Part shown: positions 11,109 to 20,370 of the stretch, piece after piece | Layout: each line of letters opens with the position of its first letter | Position numbering within the stretch: position 1 is the first letter of the stretch | NCBI RefSeq assembly: GCF_014281965.1 | Contig: NZ_JACFTB010000009.1 | Location: 62,001-126,000, forward strand | DNA from: Rhodococcus sp. BP22 | Lineage (GTDB): Bacteria; Actinomycetota; Actinomycetes; Mycobacteriales; Mycobacteriaceae | Length of the DNA: 64,000 nucleotides | Direction of reading: 5' to 3' | Notes under the pieces: model-generated | Told to the model about the DNA's origin: nothing | What the model saw: the letters and a program-made list of their open reading frames with translations, nothing else | Database searches by the model: none | Made by a program: the position numbers and the translations under genes

Positions 11109-13988
11109 TCAGGCGAAGGCCTCGATCGGCGGGCAAGAGCACACCAGGTTTCGATCTCCGTGTGCCCCATCGATTCTTCGCACTGACGGCCAGACCTTCG
11201 CCCTTCCGTTCACTGCGTCGGGGAACACTGCCTCGGCCCTCGAATACGGGTGATTCCATTCACCCACGAGGCTCTTCGCAGTGTGCGGCGCACCACGAAG
11301 CGGGTTGTCTTCCACTGGCCACTCCCCTGCGCCGACTCGATCGATCTCAGCGCGGATCGCGATCATGGCATCGCAGAAGGCATCTATCTCGTCCAGATTT
11401 TCACTCTCGGTCGGCTCGACCATCAAAGTGCCTGCGACGGGGAAGCTCATCGTCGGCGCATGGAACCCATAGTCGGCAAGACGCTTGGCGACATCGTCGA
11501 CCGTGACGCCAGTCGCTTTGGTCAACCCTCGAAGATCGAGGATGCACTCGTGCGCGACCATCCCGTTGTCGCCGGTGTAGAGAACCGGAAAGTGCTCGTC
11601 CAAACGCCGGGCTATGTAGTTTGCCGACGCGATGGCGGTGAGTGTCGCGCGACGCAGCCCCACCGCGCCCATCATGCGGATATACGCCCACGTGATGGTG
11701 AGAATCGAAGCACTGCCGAACGGCGCGCCCGATACCGCGGGACCGCCACCGAGGTCGGCTCGCAGGGGGTGCCCGGGGAGGTACGGCTGCAGGTGACTGC
11801 GTACTCCGATCGGACCGACACCGGGGCCGCCGCCACCGTGCGGAATGCAGAACGTCTTGTGCAGATTCAGATGGCTTACGTCACCACCGAAACGGCCCGG
11901 GCGGGCAAGGCCGACAAGAGCATTCAAGTTTGCCCCGTCTACGTACACCTGACCGCCGGCGTCGTGTACGAGTGCGCAGATGTCGTCGATCTCGTGTTCG
12001 TAGACGCCGTGGGTCGACGGATAGGTGATCATGATCGCCGCCAACGAACCGGAATGCTGATCGATTTTAGCCCGCAGGTCATCGACGTCGACGTCGCCGT
12101 TGCTGCGGCAGGCCACCACGACGACCTTCATACCGACCATGACGGCAGAGGCAGCGTTCGTGCCGTGTGCGCTCGACGGAATCAGGCACACGTCACGGTG
12201 GCTGTCCCCCCGCCCGAGATGATAATTACGGATCGCGAGCAATCCTGCATATTCCCCTTGGCTTCCCGCGTTGGGCTGCAGACTCACCGCGTCGTAACCG
12301 GTGATGTCGACCAACCACTTCTCGACATCGGCTATGACAGAACGTATTCCTACCGTGTCATCATCGGGAGCGAAGGGGTGCAACCGTGCGAATTGTGGCC
12401 AGGTGATCGACTCCATTTCCGCGGTTGCGTTGAGTTTCATCGTGCACGAGCCGAGAGGAATCATGCTTCTGTCGAGCGCAATGTCTTTGTCCGAGAGCAT
12501 CCGCAGGTAGCGAAGCATCGAGGTCTCGGATCGGTGGCGAGTGAAGGCCGGGTGGGTCAAGAACTCCGAAGTGCGCACGAGGTTCGCCGGAATGGACTCG
12601 GTCGACTCGGAGACGGAGTCACCCGCTTCGAAGGCACTCAGAACTGCGTCGACATGGGCTGTGGTGGTGGCCTCGTCGCAGGACACTCCGACTCTGTCGG
12701 CATCGATGAATCGAAGATTGATACCGGCGCTCTTGGCCGCATCGACGATGCCCTGCGCGCGTCCCGGAACGATCGCCGTGACCGTGTCGAAGAAATCGTT
12801 CGAAATCAGCTCGACGCCAGAATTCGACAGGCCGCCGGCAAGCCGTCGCGCGTGCGAATTTACTTGGCGCGCAATCGCTCGCAGTCCTTCGCTTCCGTGA
12901 TAGCTGGCGTACATTGCTGCCACTATCGCCAGCAGAACCTGAGCGGTGCAGATGTTCGAGGTCGCCTTCTCACGACGGATGTGCTGCTCCCTGGTCTGCA
13001 GGGCAAGCCGGTAGGCGAGGTCTCCGTCCGCGTCGACGGACACACCGACCAGACGGCCTGGAAGCTGCCTCGAATGTTGCGAATGCACTGCGAGATAACC
13101 GGCATGTGGACCGCCGTAACCCATGGGAACACCGAAACGCTGAGTGGTGCCGAAACAGACGTCCGCACCCGCTTCACCTGGAGGGGTAAGCAGAGTCAGC
13201 GCCAACAGGTCTGCACCGATCGCAACGAGCGCACCTGCTTCGTGCGCTCGCGTGATCGTCTCCGTGTGGTCGACCAACGCACCCGAGGCGCCGGGCGTCT
13301 GCGCAAGCACGCCGAAGAAGTCACCTTCAGGAAGGCCCTTGGCCAGATCGGTCGACACCAATTCGATGCCCAGCGGCTCAGCCCTGGTTTCGAGGATCGC
13401 ACGAGTCTGCGGGAACACGTCGATGTCCACGAGGAAACGCGACGACGTCGACTTGCGATTCGCCCGGCGAAGAAGCGTCATGGCCTCAGCGGCCGCAGTG
13501 GACTCGTCGAGCATCGACGCGTTGGCCACTTCCATTCCGGTCAGATCGGACACCATCGTTTGAAAGTTGAGCAGCGCCTCCAAGCGACCTTGGCTTATCT
13601 CCGGCTGGTAGGGCGTATAGGCGGTGTACCACGCTGGGTTTTCGAGTATTCCGCGAGTCAACACCGGAGGCGTGAGTGTGTCGTAGTAGCCGAGCCCGAT
13701 CATCGACGTCGCCACTGTGTTCTGCGAAGCAAGGGCGGCCAACTCGGCGAGGGCTTGATGTTCGCCCACTGGCTCCGGGAGTGTTTCGAGACCGTCACTG
13801 ATACCTGACGACGACGCAGGATCGAGAATTGACCTCGGCACTGCGCGGGTCGCCAGTTCGTCCAACGACACGACGCCGACAACGTGAAGTATTCGTTCGA
13901 GTTCGTTACTGTCCGGGCCAATGTGTCGGTCGGCGAACAATGCCTTTACCGATTTCGGATCAGTTGTGCTAGAAGAACTTTCGGTCAC
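11109..13988 (-). CDS. gcvP: glycine dehydrogenase (decarboxylating), P-protein
   Basis: 959 residues from GTG with TTGGAG upstream. The two-half architecture of the single-chain P-protein is complete. The PLP lysine is Lys711 in [16 protein letters not shown]; the N-terminal half carries [13 protein letters not shown] and [10 protein letters not shown]. It decarboxylates glycine and passes the aminomethyl group to the lipoyl arm of H-protein (gcvH lies 3.6 kb away on the same strand). Expression is very likely controlled by the tandem glycine riboswitch in its 5' leader at 14026-14245. It matches Rv1832 in position. Confidence 0.97.
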   Translation of the reverse strand: MTESSSSTTDPKSVKALFADRHIGPDSNELERILHVVGVVSLDELATRAVPRSILDPASSSGISDGLETLPEPVGEHQALAELAALASQNTVATSMIGLGYYDTLTPPVLTRGILENPAWYTAYTPYQPEISQGRLEALLNFQTMVSDLTGMEVANASMLDESTAAAEAMTLLRRANRKSTSSRFLVDIDVFPQTRAILETRAEPLGIELVSTDLAKGLPEGDFFGVLAQTPGASGALVDHTETITRAHEAGALVAIGADLLALTLLTPPGEAGADVCFGTTQRFGVPMGYGGPHAGYLAVHSQHSRQLPGRLVGVSVDADGDLAYRLALQTREQHIRREKATSNICTAQVLLAIVAAMYASYHGSEGLRAIARQVNSHARRLAGGLSNSGVELISNDFFDTVTAIVPGRAQGIVDAAKSAGINLRFIDADRVGVSCDEATTTAHVDAVLSAFEAGDSVSESTESIPANLVRTSEFLTHPAFTRHRSETSMLRYLRMLSDKDIALDRSMIPLGSCTMKLNATAEMESITWPQFARLHPFAPDDDTVGIRSVIADVEKWLVDITGYDAVSLQPNAGSQGEYAGLLAIRNYHLGRGDSHRDVCLIPSSAHGTNAASAVMVGMKVVVVACRSNGDVDVDDLRAKIDQHSGSLAAIMITYPSTHGVYEHEIDDICALVHDAGGQVYVDGANLNALVGLARPGRFGGDVSHLNLHKTFCIPHGGGGPGVGPIGVRSHLQPYLPGHPLRADLGGGPAVSGAPFGSASILTITWAYIRMMGAVGLRRATLTAIASANYIARRLDEHFPVLYTGDNGMVAHECILDLRGLTKATGVTVDDVAKRLADYGFHAPTMSFPVAGTLMVEPTESENLDEIDAFCDAMIAIRAEIDRVGAGEWPVEDNPLRGAPHTAKSLVGEWNHPYSRAEAVFPDAVNGRAKVWPSVRRIDGAHGDRNLVCSCPPIEAFA

Positions 13989-14025
13989 GGGGGCGCTCCA
14001 AGGTGTGCGTACGACAGGGCCGGAT

Positions 14026-14245
14026 CCTCCCCCTCTGTCGCGTGCTCACCGAAACGAGCGCCTGAGAGATTCAGCCGATCCGGACCCTAGGAGCTGTCCG
14101 AACGTCTTTTCACCTTGGGCGGATGGGTGCTCCCATCACTTTCCAGAGACGTCGAAGCTCACACGGTCCGTGTGCCTGAGAGATTGACGGGGAGGTATTG
14201 CTCCTTCGGCGTCCGAGACTGGCTGCCCCGGAACTCTCCCGCGCA
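14026..14245 (-). promoter_or_regulatory. tandem glycine riboswitch upstream of gcvP
   Basis: Read on the minus strand, the leader carries GGGAGAGTTCC, then GACGCCGAAGGAGCAA, then AATCTCTCAGGCACACGGAC (aptamer 1, about 14245-14163). A short linker and GTCTCTGGAAAG, then GCCCAAGGTGAAA and AATCTCTCAGGCGCTC follow (aptamer 2, about 14152-14045), and the leader ends in the characteristic GACAGAGGGGGAGG (14039-14026). These are the conserved blocks of the two-aptamer glycine riboswitch. It ends 38 bp before the gcvP GTG. In Actinobacteria such riboswitches turn on glycine cleavage when glycine is high. A TAGACT box at 14265-14260 is a possible -10. Confidence 0.92.
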
Positions 14246-14262
14246 AGCGCGACGCTCGAAGT

Positions 14263-14940
14263 CTATCCTGTCTTGCAGCTGGCCCGAGTCTTGCGGCGGG
14301 AGGCGAGCTCATCCTCGGGACTCGCCTCGGACTCTCCGCCGTCTGCACGCTCGGCTGGGAAGTCGGCAATAAGACCGGTCAGTTCGCGCATCGCTCCGTT
14401 GACGGCGATACCGAAGACCCCTTGGCCGCCCTGCAGTAAATCGACTACTTCCTCCGCGGACGTGCACTCGTACACAGTGGTGCCGTCGGAGAACAGGGTG
14501 ATGTTTGCCAAATCTCCGACGCCGCGCTTACGAAGGTGATCTACCGCGACTCGTATGTTCTGCAACGAAATGCCAGTGTCGAGTAAGCGCTTGACGATCT
14601 TCAGAACCAGCATGTCCTTGAAGGAGTAAAGGCGTTGACTACCGGAACCAGCTGCGCTGCGAATGGACGGAACTACCAGCCCAGTACGAGCCCAGTAGTC
14701 GAGTTGACGATAGGTGATTCCCGCTATCTGGCATGCACTCGGAACTCGGTAGCCCACCAGTTCGTCCGGAACGGAGTCATCCGGGAACAGCCCCGGCTGA
14801 AAATCAGGCACGAAGGGTGTCACCGTGGCGTCTGCCGCAGGCTGCGTCGGCAGATCTGCGTTCGAGGTGTCCACCGATTCAGCGTCGTCCGGCACAATGC
14901 TCGATGAACCGTGGTGGCGTCCCTGCGGCTGATCTTCCAC
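14263..14940 (-). CDS. MerR-family regulator (Rv1830-like)
   Basis: 225 residues from GTG with GGGAGCAAG upstream. A long acidic, low-complexity N-terminus (about 1-60) precedes a MerR winged helix-turn-helix (about 62-135; [20 protein letters not shown], then a wing and helices to about 160). The C-terminus is a short charged tail, not a metal-binding loop with paired cysteines. Synteny between gcvP and the DUF151 gene identifies it with Rv1830. Mycobacterial work links that protein to cell-division control, but I infer rather than see this. A near-perfect dyad 224 bp upstream is a candidate autoregulatory site. Confidence 0.88.
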   Translation of the reverse strand: MEDQPQGRHHGSSSIVPDDAESVDTSNADLPTQPAADATVTPFVPDFQPGLFPDDSVPDELVGYRVPSACQIAGITYRQLDYWARTGLVVPSIRSAAGSGSQRLYSFKDMLVLKIVKRLLDTGISLQNIRVAVDHLRKRGVGDLANITLFSDGTTVYECTSAEEVVDLLQGGQGVFGIAVNGAMRELTGLIADFPAERADGGESEASPEDELASRRKTRASCKTG

Positions 14941-15163
14941 TTACTTGCTCCCTCTTCGGATGTCTCGACGCTGCTGTTCGGACCATGACGACGATAGAGG
15001 TCCGACCGGGAGTGATCCCGGTGTACTTCTGCGTGAAATCCACTCCGCGTACCCGGCAAGAGTACGCCTCGGCGCGAACCAACGACACACGATCGTCGAC
15101 TTCTGTACTTCACATGGGGAACGCTATGGGGCCGAGGAGGGACAATCAACGCAACGCGCCGTA

Positions 15164-15186
15164 AACCTGAACCTAAAGTTGAGGTT
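15164..15186. promoter_or_regulatory. candidate MerR-type operator upstream of the Rv1830-like gene
   Basis: A 23-bp dyad, AACCTGAAC-N5-GTTGAGGTT, with 8 of 9 arm positions complementary. Its spacing and composition resemble SoxR/MerR-class operators. It lies in the gap between the DUF151 gene (ends 15216) and the MerR gene start (14940), so it would act on the latter. No convincing -35/-10 pair could be fixed around it. Confidence 0.45.
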
Positions 15187-15215
15187 GAGACTCTTCCGTT
15201 ACCGAATCGATCAGT

Positions 15216-15689
15216 TCAGCCGTCCGTGGCCTTGAAATCATCCGGTGAAACCGATTCCAGAAACTCCTTGAACTTCTCGACTTCGTCCTCGCGCTCGTTA
15301 GGCATCAGGAGTCCGGCTTCGGAAAGGACAGGCTCATCGGCAAATATAGGTACGCCGGCCCGCAACGCGATCGCGATAGAATCCGATGGACGGGCCGAAA
15401 CACGGATGTCCTTGTCGAAGACCAGATCCGCATAGAACGTGCCCTCCTGAAGGTCCACGATGCGAACTTCCTTCAACGTGTGTCCCAAAGCGCCGATCAA
15501 GTCCTTGATCAAGTCGTGCGTCAGGGGTCTGCCCGGTTGCACGCCCTGCTGCTCGAGCACAATGGCCGCCGCTTCGGTCTGCCCGATCCAGATCGGCAGA
15601 TACCGCTCTCCATCGGCTTCACGCAGCAGCAGGACGGGCTGATTTTGAGGCTGCTCGACACGAATACCGACAACACGCATCTCACTCAT
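15216..15689 (-). CDS. bifunctional nuclease-family protein (DUF151, Rv1829-like)
   Basis: 157 residues from ATG. It has the DUF151 signature blocks ILRE-type LLLREADGERYLPIWIG near residues 22-38, ALxxALGHTLKEV, and FYADLVF followed by SARPSDSIAIALR. Plant and bacterial relatives have reported nuclease activity, but the physiological role in Actinobacteria is unclear. Together with the two MerR genes and garA it forms the conserved Rv1827-Rv1830 block. There are 128 bp to the upstream ftsR gene, so it may have its own promoter. Confidence 0.9.
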   Translation of the reverse strand: MSEMRVVGIRVEQPQNQPVLLLREADGERYLPIWIGQTEAAAIVLEQQGVQPGRPLTHDLIKDLIGALGHTLKEVRIVDLQEGTFYADLVFDKDIRVSARPSDSIAIALRAGVPIFADEPVLSEAGLLMPNEREDEVEKFKEFLESVSPDDFKATDG

Positions 15690-15817
15690 TGCCTCTGCCT
15701 CCCATATGCGTTGAAAATCGGGCCGCAGGTCTGGGTCCGCCTACTGCAGCCGAGTCTATTGGAATCGACCGCCATGCGGAGGGTGGCCTAGGGATGAACA
15801 GGAAACGAGGCGAACGC

Positions 15818-16555
15818 TCAGCGATCGAGCGCACCGCGCACCGCGGCCTTGACCAGACAAGTGTGCAGCGTCAATGACAGCGCAGCCAGCTCTCTGATCA
15901 TTTCTTCGGCTCGGTCCCGCGCTCCCGCATCTCGGCCCTTCGCAACTGGTCCGGCGATTTGCGCTACCAAACCGGCTTCCCGATCGGCAGCCAATTTAAA
16001 GGCTCGTAGGTGCCGAACCTCGAGACCGAACTGCAACATCGCTTTCGCAGTCCGCGCAAGGGTTATCGAGCCCTCATCGTAGAAACCGGCCTGACCCGGC
16101 GTCAGTAGGCCGCCGCGAATGAGTTCGGTTACGAAAGTCTCGTCGACACCCGCTCGTTCCATGAGGTCAGCCTTGCTGACTCTGACCTCACGATCAGCGA
16201 GAAACTCTTCAGGCGACACTTCACCGGGAGCAATACTGAGGCCACGGGGTCTACGAGGCGCGTCCTCTGCACGCTCGACGCGTGCAACACCACTGTCGAT
16301 GGCTTCGAGCTGCTCTTTGATCACCTTCAGCGGAAGGTATTGATCTCGCTGCGCCGTCAATACATATCTCAACCGCTCGCAATCGGCGATGGAGAAACGG
16401 CGATATCCGGACGCTGTGCGCTCGGGCGAAATCAACCCCTCCGCTTCGAGGAATCGAATCTTCGAAATCGTGACGTCAGGAAAGTCGGGCCGAAGTCGAT
16501 CGAGGACGGAGCCAATCGACATCCCCCCGGGAGACTGCTGCCCGACGGCGGTCAC
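15818..16555 (-). CDS. ftsR: MerR-family regulator FtsR
   Basis: 245 residues from a GTG that overlaps the garA stop by 4 bp; an internal ATG at residue 12 (MSIGSVLDRLRPDFPD) preceded by a G-rich stretch is an alternative. The MerR helix-turn-helix spans about residues 12-85, and a long C-terminal domain follows (about 110-240). It is the homologue of Rv1828 and of Corynebacterium glutamicum FtsR, the regulator encoded directly after odhI/garA that activates ftsZ. The garA-ftsR overlap here suggests translational coupling of a metabolic switch and a division regulator. Confidence 0.88.
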   Translation of the reverse strand: MTAVGQQSPGGMSIGSVLDRLRPDFPDVTISKIRFLEAEGLISPERTASGYRRFSIADCERLRYVLTAQRDQYLPLKVIKEQLEAIDSGVARVERAEDAPRRPRGLSIAPGEVSPEEFLADREVRVSKADLMERAGVDETFVTELIRGGLLTPGQAGFYDEGSITLARTAKAMLQFGLEVRHLRAFKLAADREAGLVAQIAGPVAKGRDAGARDRAEEMIRELAALSLTLHTCLVKAAVRGALDR

Positions 16556-17049
16556 TGGCTGCCCGCACCCGCAGACGATTCGCCGACCTGGGATCCGGCG
16601 CCGCCGCGTGGACCGGTCAGGAATACCAGGCGGAACTTGCCGATCTGGACCTCGTCACCGTTGGTGAGCACAGCCGAGTCGACAGGCTCGCGGTTGACAT
16701 AAGTTCCGTTGAGGCTTCCGACGTCGACCACCTGAAACTCGTTCTCGTCCTGACGGAACTCGGCATGACGCCGACTCACAGTGACATCGTCCAAGAAGAT
16801 GTCACTGTCCGGATGACGGCCGGCAGAAGTCGTCGGCTGGTCCAGTAGGAATCGTGACCCTGCATTGGGTCCCCTCTTCACGACGAGAAGAGCAGATCCG
16901 ACGGGCAGGCCTTCCACACCCGACACCGGGGCCTCCGAGGTCTGGCTCGTCGCCGAGTTGTCCAGCTCCTGCAGGAAATCCGCACGAAAAACCGAAGTGG
17001 TTTCCGCTGGCGACTCTCCGTAGATGCCGTCGTTGTCGTTCTCGCTCAC
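16552..17049 (-). CDS. garA: FHA-domain metabolic regulator GarA/OdhI
   Basis: 165 residues from GTG with AAGGAG upstream. The N-terminus carries the ETTS motif (Thr17, Thr18) phosphorylated in homologues by PknG/PknB. Residues about 55-145 are a forkhead-associated domain with the conserved GRHPDSDIFLDD, SRRHAEF and GSLNGTYVN blocks. Unphosphorylated GarA/OdhI inhibits 2-oxoglutarate dehydrogenase and glutamate dehydrogenase; phosphorylation makes it fold back on its own FHA domain. A 15-20 residue Gly/Ser/Ala tail follows the domain. The kinase genes are not in this window. Confidence 0.96.
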   Translation of the reverse strand: MSENDNDGIYGESPAETTSVFRADFLQELDNSATSQTSEAPVSGVEGLPVGSALLVVKRGPNAGSRFLLDQPTTSAGRHPDSDIFLDDVTVSRRHAEFRQDENEFQVVDVGSLNGTYVNREPVDSAVLTNGDEVQIGKFRLVFLTGPRGGAGSQVGESSAGAGSQ

Positions 17050-17224
17050 CGTTTCTCCTTCTCAGTCCTCTGCACCCTGGCGACTCACACCACGGTCGAC
17101 GCAAAATAGTTTGCTTGTTCTGTGTTCCTACGGACCTGCGCCCCGACACGACAACTGCACAACAACGACCGTACCTTGCGGACGGGCATGGGTGTAGACG
17201 GTTGCTTCAGCTCGCGTCCGCTAG

Positions 17225-17629
17225 TTACTCGGTCGTAATGGCAGCATATCCGTCCGCATCGAGCATCTCTGACACTGCCGCGTCCAAGACCTCTACCGAG
17301 GAGACCTCCAGCTCGACCAACCACCCGTCGGTGTAGGGTCCCGAATTCACCTTTTCCGGATCTGCCTCCAGAACTTCGTTGACGGCAATAACTTTGGCGG
17401 TCAGGGGTGCGAACACGTCGGACACACTTTTGGTCGATTCGACCTCGCCCATGGAGGAGCCGGCTGTGACTTCCTCACCGACGGAGGGCAGCTGGACGAA
17501 CACGACATCACCCAACTGCGCCTGTGCGTAGTCGGTGATACCAACGCGGACGGTGGATGGGCTTACTCGTTGTACCCACTCGTGTTCAGGTGTGTAGAAC
17601 AAATCGGCAGGCAGCTCGATCTCGCTCAA
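17225..17629 (-). CDS. gcvH: glycine cleavage system H-protein
   Basis: 134 residues if the TTG at 17629 is used: AAAGGA lies 8 bp upstream and the start MSEIELPADLFYTPEHEWV matches the N-terminus and exact length of Rv1826. Longer in-frame versions (up to 17755) would add an unconserved, basic stretch that overlaps the preceding gene. Lipoyl lysine is in GEVESTKSVSDV. It carries the aminomethyl group from P-protein (gcvP) to T-protein; gcvT is not in the window. It follows the DUF881 gene by about 70 bp. Confidence 0.93.
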   Translation of the reverse strand: MSEIELPADLFYTPEHEWVQRVSPSTVRVGITDYAQAQLGDVVFVQLPSVGEEVTAGSSMGEVESTKSVSDVFAPLTAKVIAVNEVLEADPEKVNSGPYTDGWLVELEVSSVEVLDAAVSEMLDADGYAAITTE

Positions 17630-17700
17630 CTCGGCAGTCCTTTCGTCTGAGCTCACCGGACGGTGATGCTGGGTTTTGCTCGATGAGCGTATTGACGTGA

Positions 17701-18408
17701 TCATGGGTCCCGCAAGGCGGACACGGTGACCTGCTCCGATTGTAAAATCCGGCATTGACCTCCATTCCTGGCTACCGTATCGACCACCCCGCCAGGAATA
17801 TCCAATGCTGCGGCCAACGTCGCCGGATCACCGACTGCGGTGTAGACGAACGGTGCACTTACCTTCTGCCCGTCCACGACGACCGCCCCTGCGCTTCCCG
17901 CTATCCACGAGTCCAATCCGATACGCACTCCATCGTTGTCACTGCCGGCGATCTGCACCGTCTCCGCGCCTGCCGCTCGCAGCTCCTGCAACGCGTCCAC
18001 CAGGACCTCCGAACCGACGCCGGTGCGCGGGTCTTCCACCGTCATCACGATGCCTGGACCCGTCGCGGGAACGGTCCCTACCAGTACCGACAAGGCGTCG
18101 AGACGCGCGCGCGCTTCGGTGAGCGCGGCACCGGAGCCGCCGTCCTCCTGCTGCAGTGTCGCCAGCGTGTCCTGTAGCGACGTGATGTCTTCACGGAGCG
18201 CGGCTTCTCTACGACCCAAGTTGTCCAGAAGGACGAGAAGATCTCCAGGGCGCGCGCTGTCGAGTGAATTCTCACTGTCGTTCACGCGAACCTGCGCAGC
18301 CAAGCCGATCCCGAGGGCGATCATCAACACGATCGTCAGCGAACCGAACACAATCGTCCTGCGTCGGCGCCGATTACCGTGGAACTCGTGCCTTCCCTCT
18401 CGTGCCAC
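17701..18408 (-). CDS. DUF881 membrane-anchored protein (Rv1825-like)
   Basis: 235 residues from a GTG at 18408, which has GGAG 10 bp upstream and lies just past the sbp stop; a longer frame exists but overlaps sbp fully. A basic N-terminus and one transmembrane helix (about residues 18-38) are followed by a coiled-coil stretch (about 50-95) and the DUF881 domain, with TGPGIVMTVEDPRTG and ALQELRAAGAETVQIAG. The pair of DUF881 genes around the small basic protein is conserved next to gcvH in Actinobacteria. The extracellular position and coiled coil suggest an envelope or division-site role, which is inference. Confidence 0.87.
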   Translation of the reverse strand: MAREGRHEFHGNRRRRRTIVFGSLTIVLMIALGIGLAAQVRVNDSENSLDSARPGDLLVLLDNLGRREAALREDITSLQDTLATLQQEDGGSGAALTEARARLDALSVLVGTVPATGPGIVMTVEDPRTGVGSEVLVDALQELRAAGAETVQIAGSDNDGVRIGLDSWIAGSAGAVVVDGQKVSAPFVYTAVGDPATLAAALDIPGGVVDTVARNGGQCRILQSEQVTVSALRDP

Positions 18409-18413
18409 TGCGG

Positions 18414-18839
18414 TCAGGCTCCGAACAGTCGACGGCGCAAGGCTGCGGCATTTCCGAAGATCCGGATGCCCAGAACCACGACTATGGCCGTCGATAGCTG
18501 TGTACCCACTCCGAGCTGATCTCCCAGCCACACTATGAGTGCTGCAACGAGCACGTTGAAGACGAACGAGACTACGAAGACCTTGGAATCGAAAATTTCG
18601 TCCAGATACGCTCTGAGGCCGCCGAAGACCGCATCGAGCGCAGCGACTACGGCGATCGGTAGATACGGAGCGACTGCACCGGGAATCTGCGGGCCGGACA
18701 CGGTTCCGATCAGTACCCCGATCCCGAGAGCCAGGAATGCCAGCAGAACCAACCCGCCGCCGCGCCTGTTCAGAGCATGTGTAGCACGGTCGTCGGACAT
18801 AGAGTTTGCCGCTACCCCTTCGTTACGTTCCTGTGTCAC
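18414..18839 (-). CDS. sbp: small basic membrane protein Sbp (DUF1290, Rv1824-like)
   Basis: 141 residues from a GTG that overlaps the upstream DUF881 stop (GTGA); an internal ATG at residue 14 is an alternative that would give the more usual length near 128. Four hydrophobic segments with the conserved LDAVFGGLRAYLDEIFD loop identify the small basic protein family. It sits between two DUF881 genes with no gaps, indicating one operon. Function unknown; related genes in Firmicutes lie next to division genes. Confidence 0.88.
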   Translation of the reverse strand: MTQERNEGVAANSMSDDRATHALNRRGGGLVLLAFLALGIGVLIGTVSGPQIPGAVAPYLPIAVVAALDAVFGGLRAYLDEIFDSKVFVVSFVFNVLVAALIVWLGDQLGVGTQLSTAIVVVLGIRIFGNAAALRRRLFGA

Positions 18840-19687
18840 CTTCCGCCTTCCTGCTGTACACGCGGGGCAGTCCTGACTGCCGCTGCGGGCAGTTCGAGTG
18901 AATCCTCGGACCGCACTTCGAAGCCGACATCGTAGAGCTGAGCGAGCGCTGACATTCGCAGGTGGGCATCACTTACCGCAAATCGAACCTGTAGTTGCTC
19001 GGGCGACCCGATCGCATCGATCGCGTACGGGGAGAAGACTGGATGATTGTCTACCAGCATGGCGCCACCCGCCTGTCTGATCGTGACGTTCGGGCCGATT
19101 CGGATACCGTCGACGGCAATCGCCTCGGCGCCACTCGCCCACAGTGAATTCACGACTACTTGGAGATCTCGGTCCAGTACGGTGGCCGCCGAGTTTCCGC
19201 GTTTCTTCTGCGAAACATCGGACAGGTTTGCCGAGGCAGGCGGCTCGGTGACCACGACGGAGATGCCCGCACCGGACGAAGTTTCGGCACCTGCCGCAGA
19301 CTCGATGTTCCTCAGTGAACTCAGAATCGATGCGCCATCATTGTCGCTCTGTAAGACGCTCGACCGGGCTGACTCGACCTCACCGGCGAGAGTGGACCGA
19401 GTTCGTTCCATCGCGTCGGACCGGCTTTCTGCCTCGCGTACCGTCTCCACCAAGTCGTGCGCTTGACCGGACGCGTCCGACCTGAGGACGTCGACTCGAG
19501 ATAGCGCCACACCGAAGACGGTGCCGATGAGAACTACGCCGACGATGGCGAGGACTACGTCCATAGTGGACCGAGTGGATTTCGACGATTTGGTTGCCGA
19601 AGCGGCTGCATACCCTGGGTCGAGGTGCTCGCTCATCAACGACTTCAGCAGTGAAGGCGTCGGGTTGCGTATCGGTGGTTTACGCAT
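18836..19687 (-). CDS. DUF881 membrane-anchored protein (Rv1823-like)
   Basis: 283 residues from an ATG at 19687 that overlaps the pgsA stop (TGATG); the frame is open further upstream but those residues would lie inside pgsA. A cytoplasmic N-terminus of about 40 residues is followed by a transmembrane helix (about 42-62), a coiled-coil region (about 70-120) and a DUF881 domain with VVNSLWASGAEAIAVDGIRI. It is a paralogue of the 17701-18408 gene. The four genes pgsA, this one, sbp and the second DUF881 overlap or abut and form one transcription unit. Confidence 0.87.
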   Translation of the reverse strand: MRKPPIRNPTPSLLKSLMSEHLDPGYAAASATKSSKSTRSTMDVVLAIVGVVLIGTVFGVALSRVDVLRSDASGQAHDLVETVREAESRSDAMERTRSTLAGEVESARSSVLQSDNDGASILSSLRNIESAAGAETSSGAGISVVVTEPPASANLSDVSQKKRGNSAATVLDRDLQVVVNSLWASGAEAIAVDGIRIGPNVTIRQAGGAMLVDNHPVFSPYAIDAIGSPEQLQVRFAVSDAHLRMSALAQLYDVGFEVRSEDSLELPAAAVRTAPRVQQEGGR

Positions 19688-20307
19688 CACGAAACACGTT
19701 GATTCTGGCTCTTCGGGATCGTCTTCGCCACGATCGATGCTTTGTAGGTGTAGAGCACTCCGGTCCACGTGTAGAGAGCGGTCCCCCAAATGATCAGCGA
19801 ATATCCGATCGGCGTGAGCACATCCGCCACGACCGACTCTCCGGTGGCACCGAGCAGCACAGGAAGGGCGATCATGATCACGAAGGTTGCTGCTTTACCC
19901 AGATAAATCACCTCGGGTGGCGGTAGTCCGCGTCGGCGGTAGATCAGCAAAGTACCCGCGAGGACGACGTCGCGTCCGATCAGAATCGCGGCCACCCACC
20001 ACGGAATGATCCCACGGGCAACGAATACAGCGAGAGCACTGACGACCGACAATCGGTCCACCAACGGGTCCAGAAGCGCGCCCAGTTGCGACGACTGATC
20101 GAGCGCCCGTGCAAGCTTTCCGTCTAGCCAGTCGGTTGCACCGCTGAGCAGCAGGACTGTCAGCGCCCATCCATCTGCTTCAGGAACGAGGAGCAGATAG
20201 AGAAACAGTGGAATCGCCAGCAACCGAAGTGTGCTGAGCACGTTCGGCACAGTGAGAACCCGACTACTGAGATCGGCATCGGAACCCGGATCGCTCACCA
20301 CCCACAC
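19687..20307 (-). CDS. pgsA2: CDP-alcohol phosphatidyltransferase (PgsA2-like)
   Basis: 206 residues with about five membrane helices. The family signature D-x2-DG-x2-AR-x8-G-x3-D-x3-D is complete in DWLDGKLARALDQSSQLG followed by ALLDPLVD (about residues 62-87). Such enzymes move a phosphatidyl group from CDP-diacylglycerol to glycerol 3-phosphate, inositol phosphate or phosphatidylglycerol. The syntenic mycobacterial gene is Rv1822 (pgsA2), which has been suggested to make cardiolipin rather than PG phosphate. The acceptor cannot be read from sequence. Confidence 0.88.
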   Translation of the reverse strand: MWVVSDPGSDADLSSRVLTVPNVLSTLRLLAIPLFLYLLLVPEADGWALTVLLLSGATDWLDGKLARALDQSSQLGALLDPLVDRLSVVSALAVFVARGIIPWWVAAILIGRDVVLAGTLLIYRRRGLPPPEVIYLGKAATFVIMIALPVLLGATGESVVADVLTPIGYSLIIWGTALYTWTGVLYTYKASIVAKTIPKSQNQRVS

Positions 20308-20370
20308 CTCGATTCTTTGTCGTCGACGCCCTGATTGAGGCTGGATTGGTATTCACACGTGGGTGAAAAG

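Noticed and set aside
11250..13808. 852-residue open frame on the plus strand opposite gcvP
   Set aside because: It is fully antisense to a well-supported gcvP, has no recognisable domain, and long antisense frames are expected opposite G/C-rich third-position coding sequence.
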